From assembly GCA_034114085.1 (NCBI GenBank), contig JAXEWB010000048.1, forward strand, positions 1-64,000: a DNA stretch of 64,000 nucleotides. The letters run 5' to 3'. Numbering within the stretch: position 1 is the stretch's first letter; the number at the start of each line of letters is the position of its first letter. The DNA is from Spiro-02 sp034114085 (GTDB lineage: Bacteria > Spirochaetota > Spirochaetia > Sphaerochaetales > Sphaerochaetaceae). A program made the translations under genes and the position numbers. Positions 8,472 to 17,235 of this stretch are shown here, piece by piece. A model generated the notes under the pieces. It saw nothing but the letters and a program-made list of their open reading frames with translations. It was not told where the DNA came from and ran no database searches.

Positions 8472-8765
8472 CACAATCCCCCTAATCTCTTGCGATACCC
8501 CCCTGGAATACGGTTGACGGGGAATCGCCTTGTTTCCTCCCCATGCCCCCATGTCGTCCGAAAAGTCGATGCACGATGAATGATGCAGCCGGTTTTTGCT
8601 CTGTCTAAGATGTCTGAAAGAGGAGTCGCCCCCGATCTCGTTCTTGGCTCCGTCACTCGCCTGCGACAGTCCCATGCCCGACACCCCCTGGTTTTTCTGG
8701 GCAAACGGTCAAACATCGAAACTCCGACTTTTCAGACAGACTCCCCGTCAACCCGCCGCCGATTG
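8472..8765. other. Non-coding gap inside the zinc locus
   Basis: 294 bases separate znuC from znuA on the same strand, although the other genes of the locus are close or overlapping. No convincing gene, hairpin or promoter was seen. Confidence 0.5.
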
Positions 8766-9836
8766 TCAGTTCAAGGCGGTACGGAGCGTCTGCGCATTTT
8801 CCATCATCATCGATAGATAGGTGATTCCCGTCTCCCATTGCTTTTTTGTGACATTATGGCAGGAATACATGGTTCGCTTCTGTGCGCCGGTGGCCTCGCA
8901 GATGGCGTCCGCGATTTTTCCGTTGGAAAGTTCGATGGTACATACCACCGGAATCCGTTCCTGGCGTACTTTGTCTATCAGAAAAGCGATTGTGGCCGCG
9001 CTGGCTTCGGTCTGGGCTGAACATCCGGGGAATGCGGCGTAGTAGTCCAGTCCATATGCGTCTGCAAAATACCGGAAGGGGAAACGGTCTCCGAACAGGA
9101 CGGTCCTGCGTATTCCGGTGTCCACCACCTGTCGGAACGCTTGATCCAGTTCCCGCAATTGTCCGACATAGGCGTCGCGGTTTTCTGCGTATGCTCCGGC
9201 GTTGTCCGGGTCGCGCTCCATCATCAACCGGGCGATCTCATTGACGATCGCGATAGCGTTGACGGGCGACGTCCAGACATGCTCGTCAACTTCCTCTTCG
9301 TGGTCATGCCCCTCGTGATTAAGCGCGTCATCTTCGTGCCCTTCGTGATTGTGGCTATGGTCAGCTTGGGCGTGGTCATGGTCGTAGACCTGAGTGATGG
9401 CGGATTCTTCAATTTCTTCGTGATGATGTTCCCCCTCCATGCCCTCCACGATTTCCTCCGTAACCGTATCTACGCAATCTATCAACCGCAGTATGTCAGG
9501 TTTCCGTCCTTCCATCGAGGCGAGAATGTTTTCCACCCATGCGTCGTTTTCTCCGCCAGTGTAGATGAATAGATCACAATTCTGGATATCCTTGATATCT
9601 TTGGGCGATGGTTCATAGGAATGACTTTCCGCTCCTGGCTTGAGCAGCATGGTTACGTCGGCTTTATCTTTGCCGATCTGCCGGGCGAAATCATATTGGG
9701 GGAAAATCGTGGTGATGACTTGAAGTCTGTGTTCTTCCGTCCTTGCCTGTGCCTGGGCTGTGCCCTGCTTCGTACAGGCCGACATGCAGAGCATGCTTGC
9801 CGCCACGATCGCAAGGATATGGATAATACGTTTCAT
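8766..9836 (-). CDS. znuA: Zinc ABC transporter solute-binding lipoprotein
   Basis: 356 residues from the ATG at 9836 (GAGG eleven bases upstream; a start seven codons earlier is possible). A signal peptide ends in MSAC, a near-lipobox. ZnuA features: GAESHSYEPSPKDI with the first metal His, a long His/Asp/Glu-rich loop (HHHEE, HDHAQADHSHNHEGHED and HEGHDHEE) that buffers zinc, DEHVWTSPVNAIAIV with the second His, and the C-terminal TIELSNGKIADAICEATGA. The His-rich loop points to Zn over Mn. Confidence 0.95.
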   Translation of the reverse strand: MKRIIHILAIVAASMLCMSACTKQGTAQAQARTEEHRLQVITTIFPQYDFARQIGKDKADVTMLLKPGAESHSYEPSPKDIKDIQNCDLFIYTGGENDAWVENILASMEGRKPDILRLIDCVDTVTEEIVEGMEGEHHHEEIEESAITQVYDHDHAQADHSHNHEGHEDDALNHEGHDHEEEVDEHVWTSPVNAIAIVNEIARLMMERDPDNAGAYAENRDAYVGQLRELDQAFRQVVDTGIRRTVLFGDRFPFRYFADAYGLDYYAAFPGCSAQTEASAATIAFLIDKVRQERIPVVCTIELSNGKIADAICEATGAQKRTMYSCHNVTKKQWETGITYLSMMMENAQTLRTALN

Positions 9837-9946
9837 ATTGTTTGTTACCTCTTTCATTGTTTGTGCTGTATTTTTGCCTATGCGCATGTGCGCGAGGACA
9901 TCCCCATACCGTTGACGGATGAGCGAGATGTGCCTTGAAAGAGGTT

Positions 9947-10252
9947 CTAGTCGTTGATTCTTGTTTTTTGTTTGATGAGGGTGGGATGCGTAGCCAGCAC
10001 TGCCACCGGTATCAGCATTGCCGCCGGCAGCGGGGGAGGGAGGGTCGTCCTGGCTTGCATCGCGGTTTCCGCATACAGTTGTCTGGAGGTCTGTTCCGCA
10101 AGATGGATGCTGGCGCATATCGGGCAGGAGTCTCCGGTACAGTCATGGTTCGCTTCGTGCAGGATGAAGAATGCGGAACACGGCAAGACGATAAGAAATA
10201 CCAGTCCTGATGCGATGAGCAGTATCTTTTTCCCTGTCATCCTATCGTTCAT
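9947..10252 (-). CDS. Small membrane protein with a CPIC motif
   Basis: 101 residues from the ATG at 10252, which overlaps the Fur-family stop by 4 bases (ATGA). One N-terminal membrane segment (KKILLIASGLVFLIVLPCSAFF) is followed by HEANHDCTGDSCPICASIHLAEQ, a His/Cys cluster placed just outside the membrane. The remaining half is Pro/Ala-rich with a second hydrophobic stretch. It resembles small CPxC proteins found near metal-uptake genes, but I do not know the family. Position between regulator and ZnuA suggests a metal-handling or sensing role (inference). Confidence 0.65.
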   Translation of the reverse strand: MNDRMTGKKILLIASGLVFLIVLPCSAFFILHEANHDCTGDSCPICASIHLAEQTSRQLYAETAMQARTTLPPPLPAAMLIPVAVLATHPTLIKQKTRIND

Positions 10253-10716
10253 CCAATAATTTCCTTTCCTTCGATCTTTGTCTTGGCTGCTACGGGATGA
10301 GCCGTTCCGCATTGCTCGCAGACACCATAGAAGACCGTCTTTGCCGGATCGAGTTCAAATCCATGTTGCATCAGCAAATGGGCCTGTATCTGTTCCAGCT
10401 CTCCGCATTTCAGATGGATGAGTTTTCCACAAGCTTCACATTTGCAGTGGAAGCATATCGGTTTCTGACAGTTCTCCTGTTTGTCGATGTATTCAAAGCA
10501 AGCGCCGCTCGTCTTGTCCAGGAAGTATCTGTTGACCAGACCTTCCTCCACCATCCGTTCCAGTTGCCGGTAAATCGTGGTAACCCCAATTGCAACACCT
10601 TGTCCTTGGAAATGATCGCTGATATCGTTCACCGTGACATGGGAACCGTGCATTGAACGCAGATAGGAAAGTAGTTTATCCCGTTGCTTTGTCCGATATT
10701 GAGATGTTCCAGACAT
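10249..10716 (-). CDS. Fur-family metal-responsive regulator (Zur-like)
   Basis: 155 residues. The winged helix includes GVTTIYRQLERMVEEGLVNR; the dimerisation domain has two CxxC pairs (CEAC and CEQC) that hold structural zinc, and the HCKCEACGK region typical of Fur/Zur. GGAGGGG lies five bases before the ATG. First gene of the zinc locus, behind two similar dyads, so it is best read as the zinc repressor of its own operon. PerR or Fur cannot be excluded from sequence alone. Confidence 0.88.
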   Translation of the reverse strand: MSGTSQYRTKQRDKLLSYLRSMHGSHVTVNDISDHFQGQGVAIGVTTIYRQLERMVEEGLVNRYFLDKTSGACFEYIDKQENCQKPICFHCKCEACGKLIHLKCGELEQIQAHLLMQHGFELDPAKTVFYGVCEQCGTAHPVAAKTKIEGKEIIG

Positions 10717-10733
10717 TGTTCCCCTCCGTCAAT

Positions 10734-10804
10734 TTGAAAATGATTTCCAAATTAGTTGAATTGTAGGTATCTCGTTGCGATGTGTCAATATGGAAATGGT
10801 TTCC
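10734..10804. promoter_or_regulatory. Two similar Zur/Fur-type operator candidates
   Basis: Box 1 at 10734-10750 reads TTGAAAATGATTTCCAA, a dyad with one mismatch. Box 2 at 10792-10804 reads GGAAATGGTTTCC. On opposite strands both share GGAAATnnTTTyC. They lie 18 and 76 bases upstream of the Fur-family start, bracketing the likely promoter of the zinc operon. Confidence 0.55.
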
Positions 10805-11023
10805 GTTTTCTGATGCCTTTCGCTTGCGTAGGAGTCGATGTCGCCGGGGAATGTTGCGTTAGTTTTCCATGTGCGACTATTGTACGTGTGCGCGCCATCT
10901 CTGGACTGACTTAATCTTGTGTTGTTGCTCCGCGCCTTTTTTTGTCGAACCTATGACCTTTTCCGGCTTTTGTTAAGCTGGTTGCGTTTTGTGCTGGATT
11001 TTTATGCGATTCAATTCGGGGTA

Positions 11024-11052
11024 TTGACTAAAACCAGATGGACGGGTATTCT
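11024..11052 (+). promoter_or_regulatory. Promoter of tRNA-Ala
   Basis: TTGACT at 11024-11029 and TATTCT at 11047-11052 with a 17-base spacer, ending 18 bases before the tRNA. The rest of the 10805-11070 gap shows no gene. Confidence 0.7.
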
Positions 11053-11070
11053 ACATCTCGCTGATTCACT

Positions 11071-11144
11071 GGGGGTGTAGCTCAGTTGGCTAGAGCGTTT
11101 GAATGGCATTCAAAAGGTCAGGGGTTCGATTCCCCTTACCTCCA
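11071..11144 (+). tRNA. tRNA-Ala (anticodon GGC)
   Basis: 74 bases that fold as a cloverleaf: acceptor GGGGGTG/TACCTCC with wobble pairs, D-stem GCTC/GAGC, anticodon stem TTTGA/TCAAA around loop ATGGCAT, T-stem AGGGG/CCCCT with loop TTCGATT, discriminator A. The 3' CCA is not encoded. A promoter precedes it and a strong terminator follows directly. Confidence 0.97.
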
Positions 11145-11153
11145 AAGTCGATA

Positions 11154-11182
11154 AGTCCTTGCAATTGCGAGGACTTTTTTTT
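11154..11182 (+). terminator. Rho-independent terminator of tRNA-Ala
   Basis: Stem AGTCCTTGC/GCGAGGACT (one G-T pair) around AATT, followed by a run of eight or more T. It starts nine bases after the tRNA. Confidence 0.93.
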
Positions 11183-11321
11183 ATGGTTTTCGTGCAAATC
11201 TGGAAAACGAGATTTGTAGTGCGGTCTACGAGAAGCGTTCATGGGTTTGATGAATAAGTACTTGTCATTCGCAAGACTCACCATATTGATAATGAAATGC
11301 GATTCATACTATCCTAAAACA

Positions 11322-12035
11322 ATGAAGAAATCACTTATTTTCATAATACTGGTTCTGGCCTTATTGCCTCTGTCTCTATCTGCCAGAACTCCAGGGGCAT
11401 GGTATGTCGGAGTCACCGGGAACTATGACTACAATATGCTGATGGCCCAGCGTGGCTACTATATCGGGACAAGCTATGAACCTGGACATGGATTCGGCGT
11501 TTCAATACCTGTCTCTTATCAGGTGAATGAATGGTTCGGGATTGAAACAGGACTTGGGTATGTGCAGAAGAACTATTTGTGGAGAAAGACGATAAGAGAT
11601 ACCAATTCTGTGACTGAACTATATGAAAAACAGACGAACCACTTCATTGAGGTCCCGCTTTCCCTCTGCTTCTCCGTAGGGAATGAGAGCGTGTCGGCCA
11701 TTGTATCCACAGGGGTGTACCTTGGTTTCTGGGCGGCTTCGTACAGAGAGGGGCTTCCTTATCATTCCTCTTCTGGCATCGGAGGAGAGGGGATGGCTGA
11801 TGCATACAGGACACTGTATTCCTTCTCAGAGTCTGATAACCGCTTTGAGTTCGGTTTTCTCTTTAGATCGGGCTTTGAGATAGCGCTTGATCCGTTCGTC
11901 TTGTTCATGAGGGGTTCATACAATATTTCCGTCACTGATCTTAGCAAGACTTATCAGCTTTTCCAGATAGGAAGGTACAACAGCACAATCACGGCGGAAA
12001 TCGGAGCCCTGTACAGATTCGGAGGTGCGAAATGA
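11322..12035 (+). CDS. Outer-membrane beta-barrel protein
   Basis: 237 residues from the ATG at 11322. A signal peptide (MKKSLIFIILVLALLPLSLSA) is followed by alternating amphipathic strands with aromatic girdle residues, for example GAWYVGVTGNYDYNML, EWFGIETGLGYVQKNY and FEFGFLFRSGFEIALD, and it ends in a strand (ITAEIGALYRFG). This looks like the PorT/OmpA-like barrel class. No clear Shine-Dalgarno is seen. The stop overlaps the start of the S41 lipoprotein gene by 4 bases (ATGA), so the two are probably partners at the cell envelope. Confidence 0.75.
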   Translation: MKKSLIFIILVLALLPLSLSARTPGAWYVGVTGNYDYNMLMAQRGYYIGTSYEPGHGFGVSIPVSYQVNEWFGIETGLGYVQKNYLWRKTIRDTNSVTELYEKQTNHFIEVPLSLCFSVGNESVSAIVSTGVYLGFWAASYREGLPYHSSSGIGGEGMADAYRTLYSFSESDNRFEFGFLFRSGFEIALDPFVLFMRGSYNISVTDLSKTYQLFQIGRYNSTITAEIGALYRFGGAK

Positions 12036-13606
12036 AGCGGATCGGCATGTGTGTCTCAATTTTCATTACACTTCTTTTGCTTGTGGCGTGCGACAACAGT
12101 TTCAATCCGAAAGCTCCGTATGAGTACCTTGACGATGGCACTTGGAGCGGCATATTCGAGGGATACTGGCATGGAATGAATGAGAACTATGTATTCTGGG
12201 ATGTAGATGGTACCGATTGGGACAGGGTTTATTCTGAATACCTTCCGAAGTTCCAGGCTCTTGGAAAATATGATGACGATGATGGCAAGAACGAGACGGC
12301 GGCAAGATATTTCTATGACATCTCATGCAACCTCTCTGATGGCCACTATGGATTCACTCTGCATCTTGACGACCAGATGTTCAGCGGAGGCGCCGATTTC
12401 ACCGTGATGCCAGGTTTCAACCGCCTGGCGAAAGCCAATGGGTATTCGGATGCGGATATCTTCAACGGGACTTACGGCACCAATGAGTATGGTAGCAATA
12501 TATTTCCGATGCTTCCTGACGAGGCAAGATATGAGAGAACGCCCAATATCCTGGTAAATGATTTCAAATTCGCCTTTTTAAAAGACGGAGCCAATCTGAA
12601 GGATGTCATTACCGCGCATTCCGCTTATAAGAACGAGGAGGGTAAGACTGTCCTTCTTTATTCAGAAGAGCATGGTAGCGAGACTGAAGTCACCAAGGAC
12701 TGGGGAAAGGTAAAGTATTTCTCCAACAGCGAAGTGGTGGATGGCTCATCTCTGGTCGATCAGGTTTTTTCAAAATGGACGCTCATGATCGTGCTGGATA
12801 ATAAAGTCTCAAGCCATGACGGCGCAGGCAATGCCGTTTATGGCGTAGGGATCGATACCATCGCCTTCTGCGGCATCACAAGACAGTATGATGCGCTAGG
12901 CGCCCCCTCCGATGTCGTCTACACAACGTTCTCAGCTTTCAGTTTCGCAGGATATCTTGAAGGCGATAAGACTGCTCCTTCCGTCTATGAATATCTTTCA
13001 AAATTTCATAGCTACAAGGCGGATGGGAATGCAAAAGGATTGGTGCTGGATGTCAGGGGAAATGGCGGTGGTTATAATCTGGACAGGGAATATCTCTTCG
13101 GCGATATTCTCTCTACGCCCCAGCTATTCGGCTATGAGAAAAACAAGACCGGTTATAACCGGTTCGATTTCAGTGGGCTGTTTCCTGTTTATGTATATCC
13201 TGAAAGTGAAAATCTTAAGAAATACTATGGTAATACAGATGCCACCCATCTCTATGATAAGCCTGTGGCGGTCATAACGAACAACCTGAGCGTCTCAAAT
13301 TCTGAGATGACCGTTTTCTTTGTGAAGAGCCTTCCGAAAGGACGCCAGATCGGAGGAAGGACTTTTGGAGCTCAGGGTACTCTGGCCGGGAACTATCTTG
13401 ACCTGAACGCAGGTCAGTTCACGGTAGGAAAGTACATAACGCAGGTCTACACTCCTTATGCCCAGATCCTTGATGCGGATAAGGAATCCCATGAAGGGAA
13501 AGGCTGCGCCCCTGATGAAGTTGTCGCTTTTAACCGTGATGACTTCAGCCTGGGGAACGACGCGAGGCTTGAAGCGGCTTTCAGATGGGTCGGGGGCAAC
13601 CTGTGA
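12032..13606 (+). CDS. S41-family peptidase-like lipoprotein
   Basis: 524 residues. The signal peptide ends in LLLVAC, a good lipobox. The C-terminal half has the S41 (C-terminal processing/tricorn-like) fold: AKGLVLDVRGNGGGYN, then KPVAVITNNLSVSNSEMTVFFVKSLP with the likely catalytic Ser in SNSE, then GRQIGGRTFGAQGTLAG. The usual catalytic Lys is not obvious, so activity may be of the Ser/His tricorn type or lost. The N-terminal part is specific to this protein. Coupled to the upstream barrel gene. Confidence 0.8.
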   Translation: MKRIGMCVSIFITLLLLVACDNSFNPKAPYEYLDDGTWSGIFEGYWHGMNENYVFWDVDGTDWDRVYSEYLPKFQALGKYDDDDGKNETAARYFYDISCNLSDGHYGFTLHLDDQMFSGGADFTVMPGFNRLAKANGYSDADIFNGTYGTNEYGSNIFPMLPDEARYERTPNILVNDFKFAFLKDGANLKDVITAHSAYKNEEGKTVLLYSEEHGSETEVTKDWGKVKYFSNSEVVDGSSLVDQVFSKWTLMIVLDNKVSSHDGAGNAVYGVGIDTIAFCGITRQYDALGAPSDVVYTTFSAFSFAGYLEGDKTAPSVYEYLSKFHSYKADGNAKGLVLDVRGNGGGYNLDREYLFGDILSTPQLFGYEKNKTGYNRFDFSGLFPVYVYPESENLKKYYGNTDATHLYDKPVAVITNNLSVSNSEMTVFFVKSLPKGRQIGGRTFGAQGTLAGNYLDLNAGQFTVGKYITQVYTPYAQILDADKESHEGKGCAPDEVVAFNRDDFSLGNDARLEAAFRWVGGNL

Positions 13607-13951
13607 TAATCCGCGAGCTGAATGGCGATATGGCAGGGGGCGATGGTTGCCCGTTGTTCCCTGACGCTCCAAGCTGGTGCCTGACTGATCAGAAGTTTCT
13701 GACTGCCACCGCCTGTATCTGATTGTGTCATCTGGATAGACTGATTTTCCATTGCGGGGTGCAAGGTCGTAGTCGTAGAACTTCTATCTCTTGCCAGAAC
13801 CATCTTTCCAAAAACGTGATCGGATTGTTCCGCGAACCGTCCTTCTTCCGCTTCATGAAGATGGATTCCCAAGGGATGAAAATGGTTATTTCTCACAAAA
13901 CCAGAGGTGCCGGTCTTCATATTTGTCCATACCCGATATACAATAGGTCTC
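13607..13951. other. Intergenic region, no gene seen
   Basis: 345 bases between the S41 lipoprotein and the HD-GYP gene. Overlapping frames exist but none shows a family signature or ribosome-binding site. A -10-like TATACAAT at about 13937 lies just upstream of the HD-GYP start. Confidence 0.5.
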
Positions 13952-15301
13952 ATGACGGATTTATCTTATATCCTGCTGGGGCTTGTCCTGAACAGCGTGG
14001 TATTCTTCGTGGTGAACATTCGTTGCTTGGCACCTGAAGAAGGACGGAAACCCCACGCCATACTCCATGGTGTCCTCCTATTTTTCTTGAGTCCGTTTTT
14101 CTATATCATTGTGTTTGAAACGCTCTACGACATGATCGTTTTCGCCCTGTCCGGGATGTTGTCCCGGGTTCCCGACGGCATTGACTATTGCATTCGTATC
14201 GGTGTTGCTCTGGTCTGTTTCATGATTCCGATGCCATGTTTTCTGCATGGCTACAGCAGGCTGGCGGGGAGGCGCAAGCGGCTGAGCTATTTCATCTTCG
14301 TCATGTCATGGATCATCAACCTCAACGCCAGGCTGATCGCCGATTCCCGTGTCGCCTTCTACCCGTTGGTTCTCGCGGTCCTTACCTCCATATGGTACTG
14401 GTTGTTCAGAAATGACATTAGGCTGATGGATGATATCGAGTTGCCGGGAATCGCCCATATCAACCGGATACTGACATTTGCTTATTTCGCCAACCTGATT
14501 CTCATGGCCGGCATCAAGATCAGGCTGCGGTTCACGTCCGCCGTGGACGTCTCCATCATGTCCTTCTGGCTCGCCTTGGTCGGCATCGTGACGTTCGGCC
14601 TGATGATGTTCTTCTTCCATGTGCTTTTCTCGTTGTTCCAGGAGCAGTGGAAGACCTTGGAGGATGCGAGGGAAAAGGAACGGCTGTCCCAGGACGTCCG
14701 GGCCAGCCAGGAAGAGATCTTTCTTTCGCTTGCGGAAATCGTGGAGGCGAAAAGCGGGCAGACCGGAAACCACATAAAACGGGTATCGGAATATACGGCG
14801 TGCATTGCGACAGTGCTCGGCTATTCCCCGCGCGAGGTCAACCGGATCAGGATAGCGAGCATGCTGCACGATCTCGGCAAACTGATGATTCCCAACGATA
14901 TCTTGGAAAAACCAGGGAAGCTGACTCCTGAGGAGTTCTCGGTCGTCAAGACCCACACGACCCAGGGTGATGAGTTGTTGAAGCGTTGCACTGGCAGGAC
15001 GCTGAAGCTGGCGAGGACAATCGCGGTGGAACATCATGAGCGGTGGGATGGCAAGGGCTATCCCCGCGGGCTCAAGGGGGAGGAGATTTCGGAAGCGAGC
15101 CAGATTGCCTCCGTCGCGGATGTGTTCGACGCGCTTTCCAGCAAACGTTGCTATAAGGAGGCCTGGGACGACGGGCGGGCGAAGGCTGAGATAGACGCCT
15201 GCTCCGGCTCGCAGTTCTCACCCGCCATAGTCGCCGCCTTCGACAAGGCGTATCCCGAGATAGAACGGAGTCATGCATCTTATCAGGACGATGAAGTCTG
15301 A
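13952..15301 (+). CDS. Membrane HD-GYP domain protein (putative c-di-GMP phosphodiesterase)
   Basis: 449 residues from the ATG at 13952. About six to seven membrane helices fill residues 1-230, then a helical linker (LFQEQWKTLEDAREKERLSQ) leads into an HD-GYP domain. Motifs present: GNHIKRVSEY, MLHDLGKLMIPNDILEKPGKL, VEHHERWDGKGYPRGL and ADVFDALSSKRCYKEAW, covering the metal-binding HD and the GYP signature. The family hydrolyses cyclic di-GMP. The membrane part presumably senses something but is not a known sensor domain. The start is uncertain because the Shine-Dalgarno is weak; an ATG 15 codons upstream is possible. Confidence 0.88.
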   Translation: MTDLSYILLGLVLNSVVFFVVNIRCLAPEEGRKPHAILHGVLLFFLSPFFYIIVFETLYDMIVFALSGMLSRVPDGIDYCIRIGVALVCFMIPMPCFLHGYSRLAGRRKRLSYFIFVMSWIINLNARLIADSRVAFYPLVLAVLTSIWYWLFRNDIRLMDDIELPGIAHINRILTFAYFANLILMAGIKIRLRFTSAVDVSIMSFWLALVGIVTFGLMMFFFHVLFSLFQEQWKTLEDAREKERLSQDVRASQEEIFLSLAEIVEAKSGQTGNHIKRVSEYTACIATVLGYSPREVNRIRIASMLHDLGKLMIPNDILEKPGKLTPEEFSVVKTHTTQGDELLKRCTGRTLKLARTIAVEHHERWDGKGYPRGLKGEEISEASQIASVADVFDALSSKRCYKEAWDDGRAKAEIDACSGSQFSPAIVAAFDKAYPEIERSHASYQDDEV

Positions 15302-15706
15302 TATCGGCGGTCGCGGCATTGGTGCTTCGGACAATTGATTTGGTGTCTTTGAAGGCGACTGCTACTATTTAATGTTCAATCGACAAAAAAAACAATAGGC
15401 AAGCAGGAGGTTCGTATGTTACAGGATAAATTTACACTGACTAGAGCATAAAACCTCTTTTTAGCCAAAAGAAATGGGACGAGAATGTGTTTTGCGGTAT
15501 GAAGATGGAAAACCGTAACGTCACTTTCTCATGAATTGACCGGTCTGCCGCATGGTTTTGATAGGCTCTCAAGCCGTCTGGGTTCCTCCAGAATTTGGTG
15601 GATATGATAAACCGAATGGTTTACGCTAAACAGAAGTTACGAAATTTGTACTTGCGATGAGCCTCGCTGTAATGATCCTGTGCCGCCCCTTTAGCAAGTG
15701 GGCATG
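15302..15706. other. Intergenic region, no gene seen
   Basis: About 400 AT-rich bases with a small hairpin AAACC-GAAT-GGTTT at 15609-15622. No reading frame with recognisable content. Confidence 0.5.
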
Positions 15707-15974
15707 TCAAATACGGCCATGCCGCATCAGCACCCGTCTTAATTCCGCCTCCACCAATTCCGCTTCGACATCTGCACATACCTTCACTGTGGGGTTTTTC
15801 ATTCTGAGTTTTGTATGATCGACAACCACTCTGCCACGTTCAGTCCCTTCGGTCTCTACCGTAAGGAATGCAGGGAGGATTGTAAAGAATTCAGGATGCA
15901 AGGCACATACGGTCGCCGATGGATCGTGGATGTCTGTCTCGTCGGTATCTAGCGTATGGTCTATAGTGTGTCTT
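15707..15974 (-). pseudogene. 3' remnant of a nucleoside hydrolase (IunH-like)
   Basis: The minus-strand frame ending at 15707 reads through TDETDIHDPSATVCALHPEFF and continues with AFLTVETEGTERGRVVVD. This is the C-terminal pattern of inosine-uridine nucleoside hydrolases (HDP, xVETEGxxxRGxxVVD). The frame is stopped by TGA near 15974 with no start. Further upstream on the same strand, fragments in other frames (for example EFAYITGNKDINVAIENAGG around 16240-16310) could be decayed earlier parts, less certain. Read as a broken gene, not a short functional one. Confidence 0.65.
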
Positions 15975-16395
15975 TTTCACGGGTATCAAGATAAGGAGTC
16001 ACGTTTCCTTGATGAGCTTGTGACCTCGCATTTGTTCATGCAGACGTGCCAGTCACCACCGGGAATGAAAATCACAGGATTCTCGGTGGCGCCCAAGTCC
16101 TTGCACCCATGCTGGGGGTTTCCTGATGAAAAAACAAAGAGTAATTAAGTGGTCATTTTACTTTGCAACTTGTCTGTCGATGTCCTGAGGCATACTGAAC
16201 CTACGGTTCTTCACCACCTCAAATGGTTCCATGCCGCTTCGGATTTTCCAGAACCCCCTGCGTTCTCAATGGCTACATTGATATCCTTGTTTCCCGTGAT
16301 ATATGCGAACTCTGTAAGTTAACGTGAATTCTTCACATTGCCCGTATACATGAACAAGGTGTCATTCTCATTCCAACTTGAGTGATAATTATTTG
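15975..16395. other. Degenerate sequence upstream of the AT-rich operon
   Basis: No intact gene. Short minus-strand frames with protein-like content suggest more of the decayed nucleoside hydrolase, interrupted by stops and frame changes. Confidence 0.4.
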
Positions 16396-16431
16396 TTGAC
16401 ATTTTTGTATTTCAGTAATACTGTATTACAG
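16396..16431 (+). promoter_or_regulatory. Promoter and overlapping dyad operator of the sugar operon
   Basis: TTGACA at 16396-16401 and TACTGT at 16419-16424 are 17 bases apart. A perfect 7-1-7 dyad, GTAATAC-T-GTATTAC at 16415-16429, covers the -10. The GT...AC ends suit GntR-family operators, and a GntR gene closes the operon at 23.5 kb. This predicts repression by blocking RNA polymerase. Confidence 0.7.
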
Positions 16432-16443
16432 AAAGGATGAAAT

Positions 16444-17235
16444 ATGCGGAACCTGCGGATTGGAATTAACAGCTATACATTACGATGGATGTGCGAGAAG
16501 GGCATGATTGATACTTGTGGGGTAATTGAATTTGCTCTGGCAAATGATCTGGACATCGTCCAGTTGTGTGATAATCTTCCATTGTTCTCTTTAGATGCCT
16601 TTCAATTGGATACGATTAAAGGGCACTGTGCGGGTAAAATCGATATAGAAACCGGATTCAAAGTTTCCGATTTCAAAGGTCTGATTGATTGTATTGAACT
16701 AACACGCGCTTTAGGTGCCCACAAAATGCGGTTGGTTCTATATAATGTGGTTTTTGCAAATAATTTCTTGTTTGACAAAACAAATCTATGTGTTTTGGCC
16801 GGACTGCTTGAAATGTATGATATAGAGATCATGTTTGAAAACCATTTTGAATACTCTCCTGTCGATACGTTGAATCTTGTCCGTTTCGCGCTGAGTTGTT
16901 CCACTCGCTTTTCAATTTGCTTTGATTGTTTTAATTCGTTGATCTGGAATTACTCAACCTTTGAAACCTTGGATTTGCTTCGCCCATACATTTCTGAGGT
17001 CCATATCAAAGATGTCGTAATAGCACGTCATGGTCTTGGACTGAAAGTGACGGGATGTGATCTAGGCGAAGGAGTACTTGATATTGGACGGTTATTTAAG
17101 GAATTTGAAGGAAAAAAATTCCCATCCCTTGTTTTGGAAGGGTGGAGTGAAAAAAACGACATTGTCGTTGAGCAGGAGAAAGAAAGTGCCTATGCAGGTA
17201 TCCATGTTTTAAAGGAGATGAGGAAACATGTATAA
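16444..17235 (+). CDS. Sugar phosphate isomerase/epimerase-like TIM-barrel protein
   Basis: 263 residues of the AP-endonuclease-2-type (xylose isomerase-like) barrel: LRIGINSYTLRWM at the start, metal-ligand region MFENHFEYSP with Glu, ICFDCFNSL and SEVHIKDVV with His/Asp, and a late LVLEGWSE Glu. Such enzymes isomerise or epimerise sugars, keto acids or inosose using a divalent metal. AAGGATG precedes the ATG. First gene of the operon; overlaps the second isomerase gene by 8 bases. Substrate unknown. Confidence 0.82.
   Translation: MRNLRIGINSYTLRWMCEKGMIDTCGVIEFALANDLDIVQLCDNLPLFSLDAFQLDTIKGHCAGKIDIETGFKVSDFKGLIDCIELTRALGAHKMRLVLYNVVFANNFLFDKTNLCVLAGLLEMYDIEIMFENHFEYSPVDTLNLVRFALSCSTRFSICFDCFNSLIWNYSTFETLDLLRPYISEVHIKDVVIARHGLGLKVTGCDLGEGVLDIGRLFKEFEGKKFPSLVLEGWSEKNDIVVEQEKESAYAGIHVLKEMRKHV

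Noticed and set aside
11071..11144. tRNA-Ala as attachment site of an island
   Set aside because: No second copy of the tRNA 3' end and no integrase were seen; the HD-GYP gene in between has ordinary composition.
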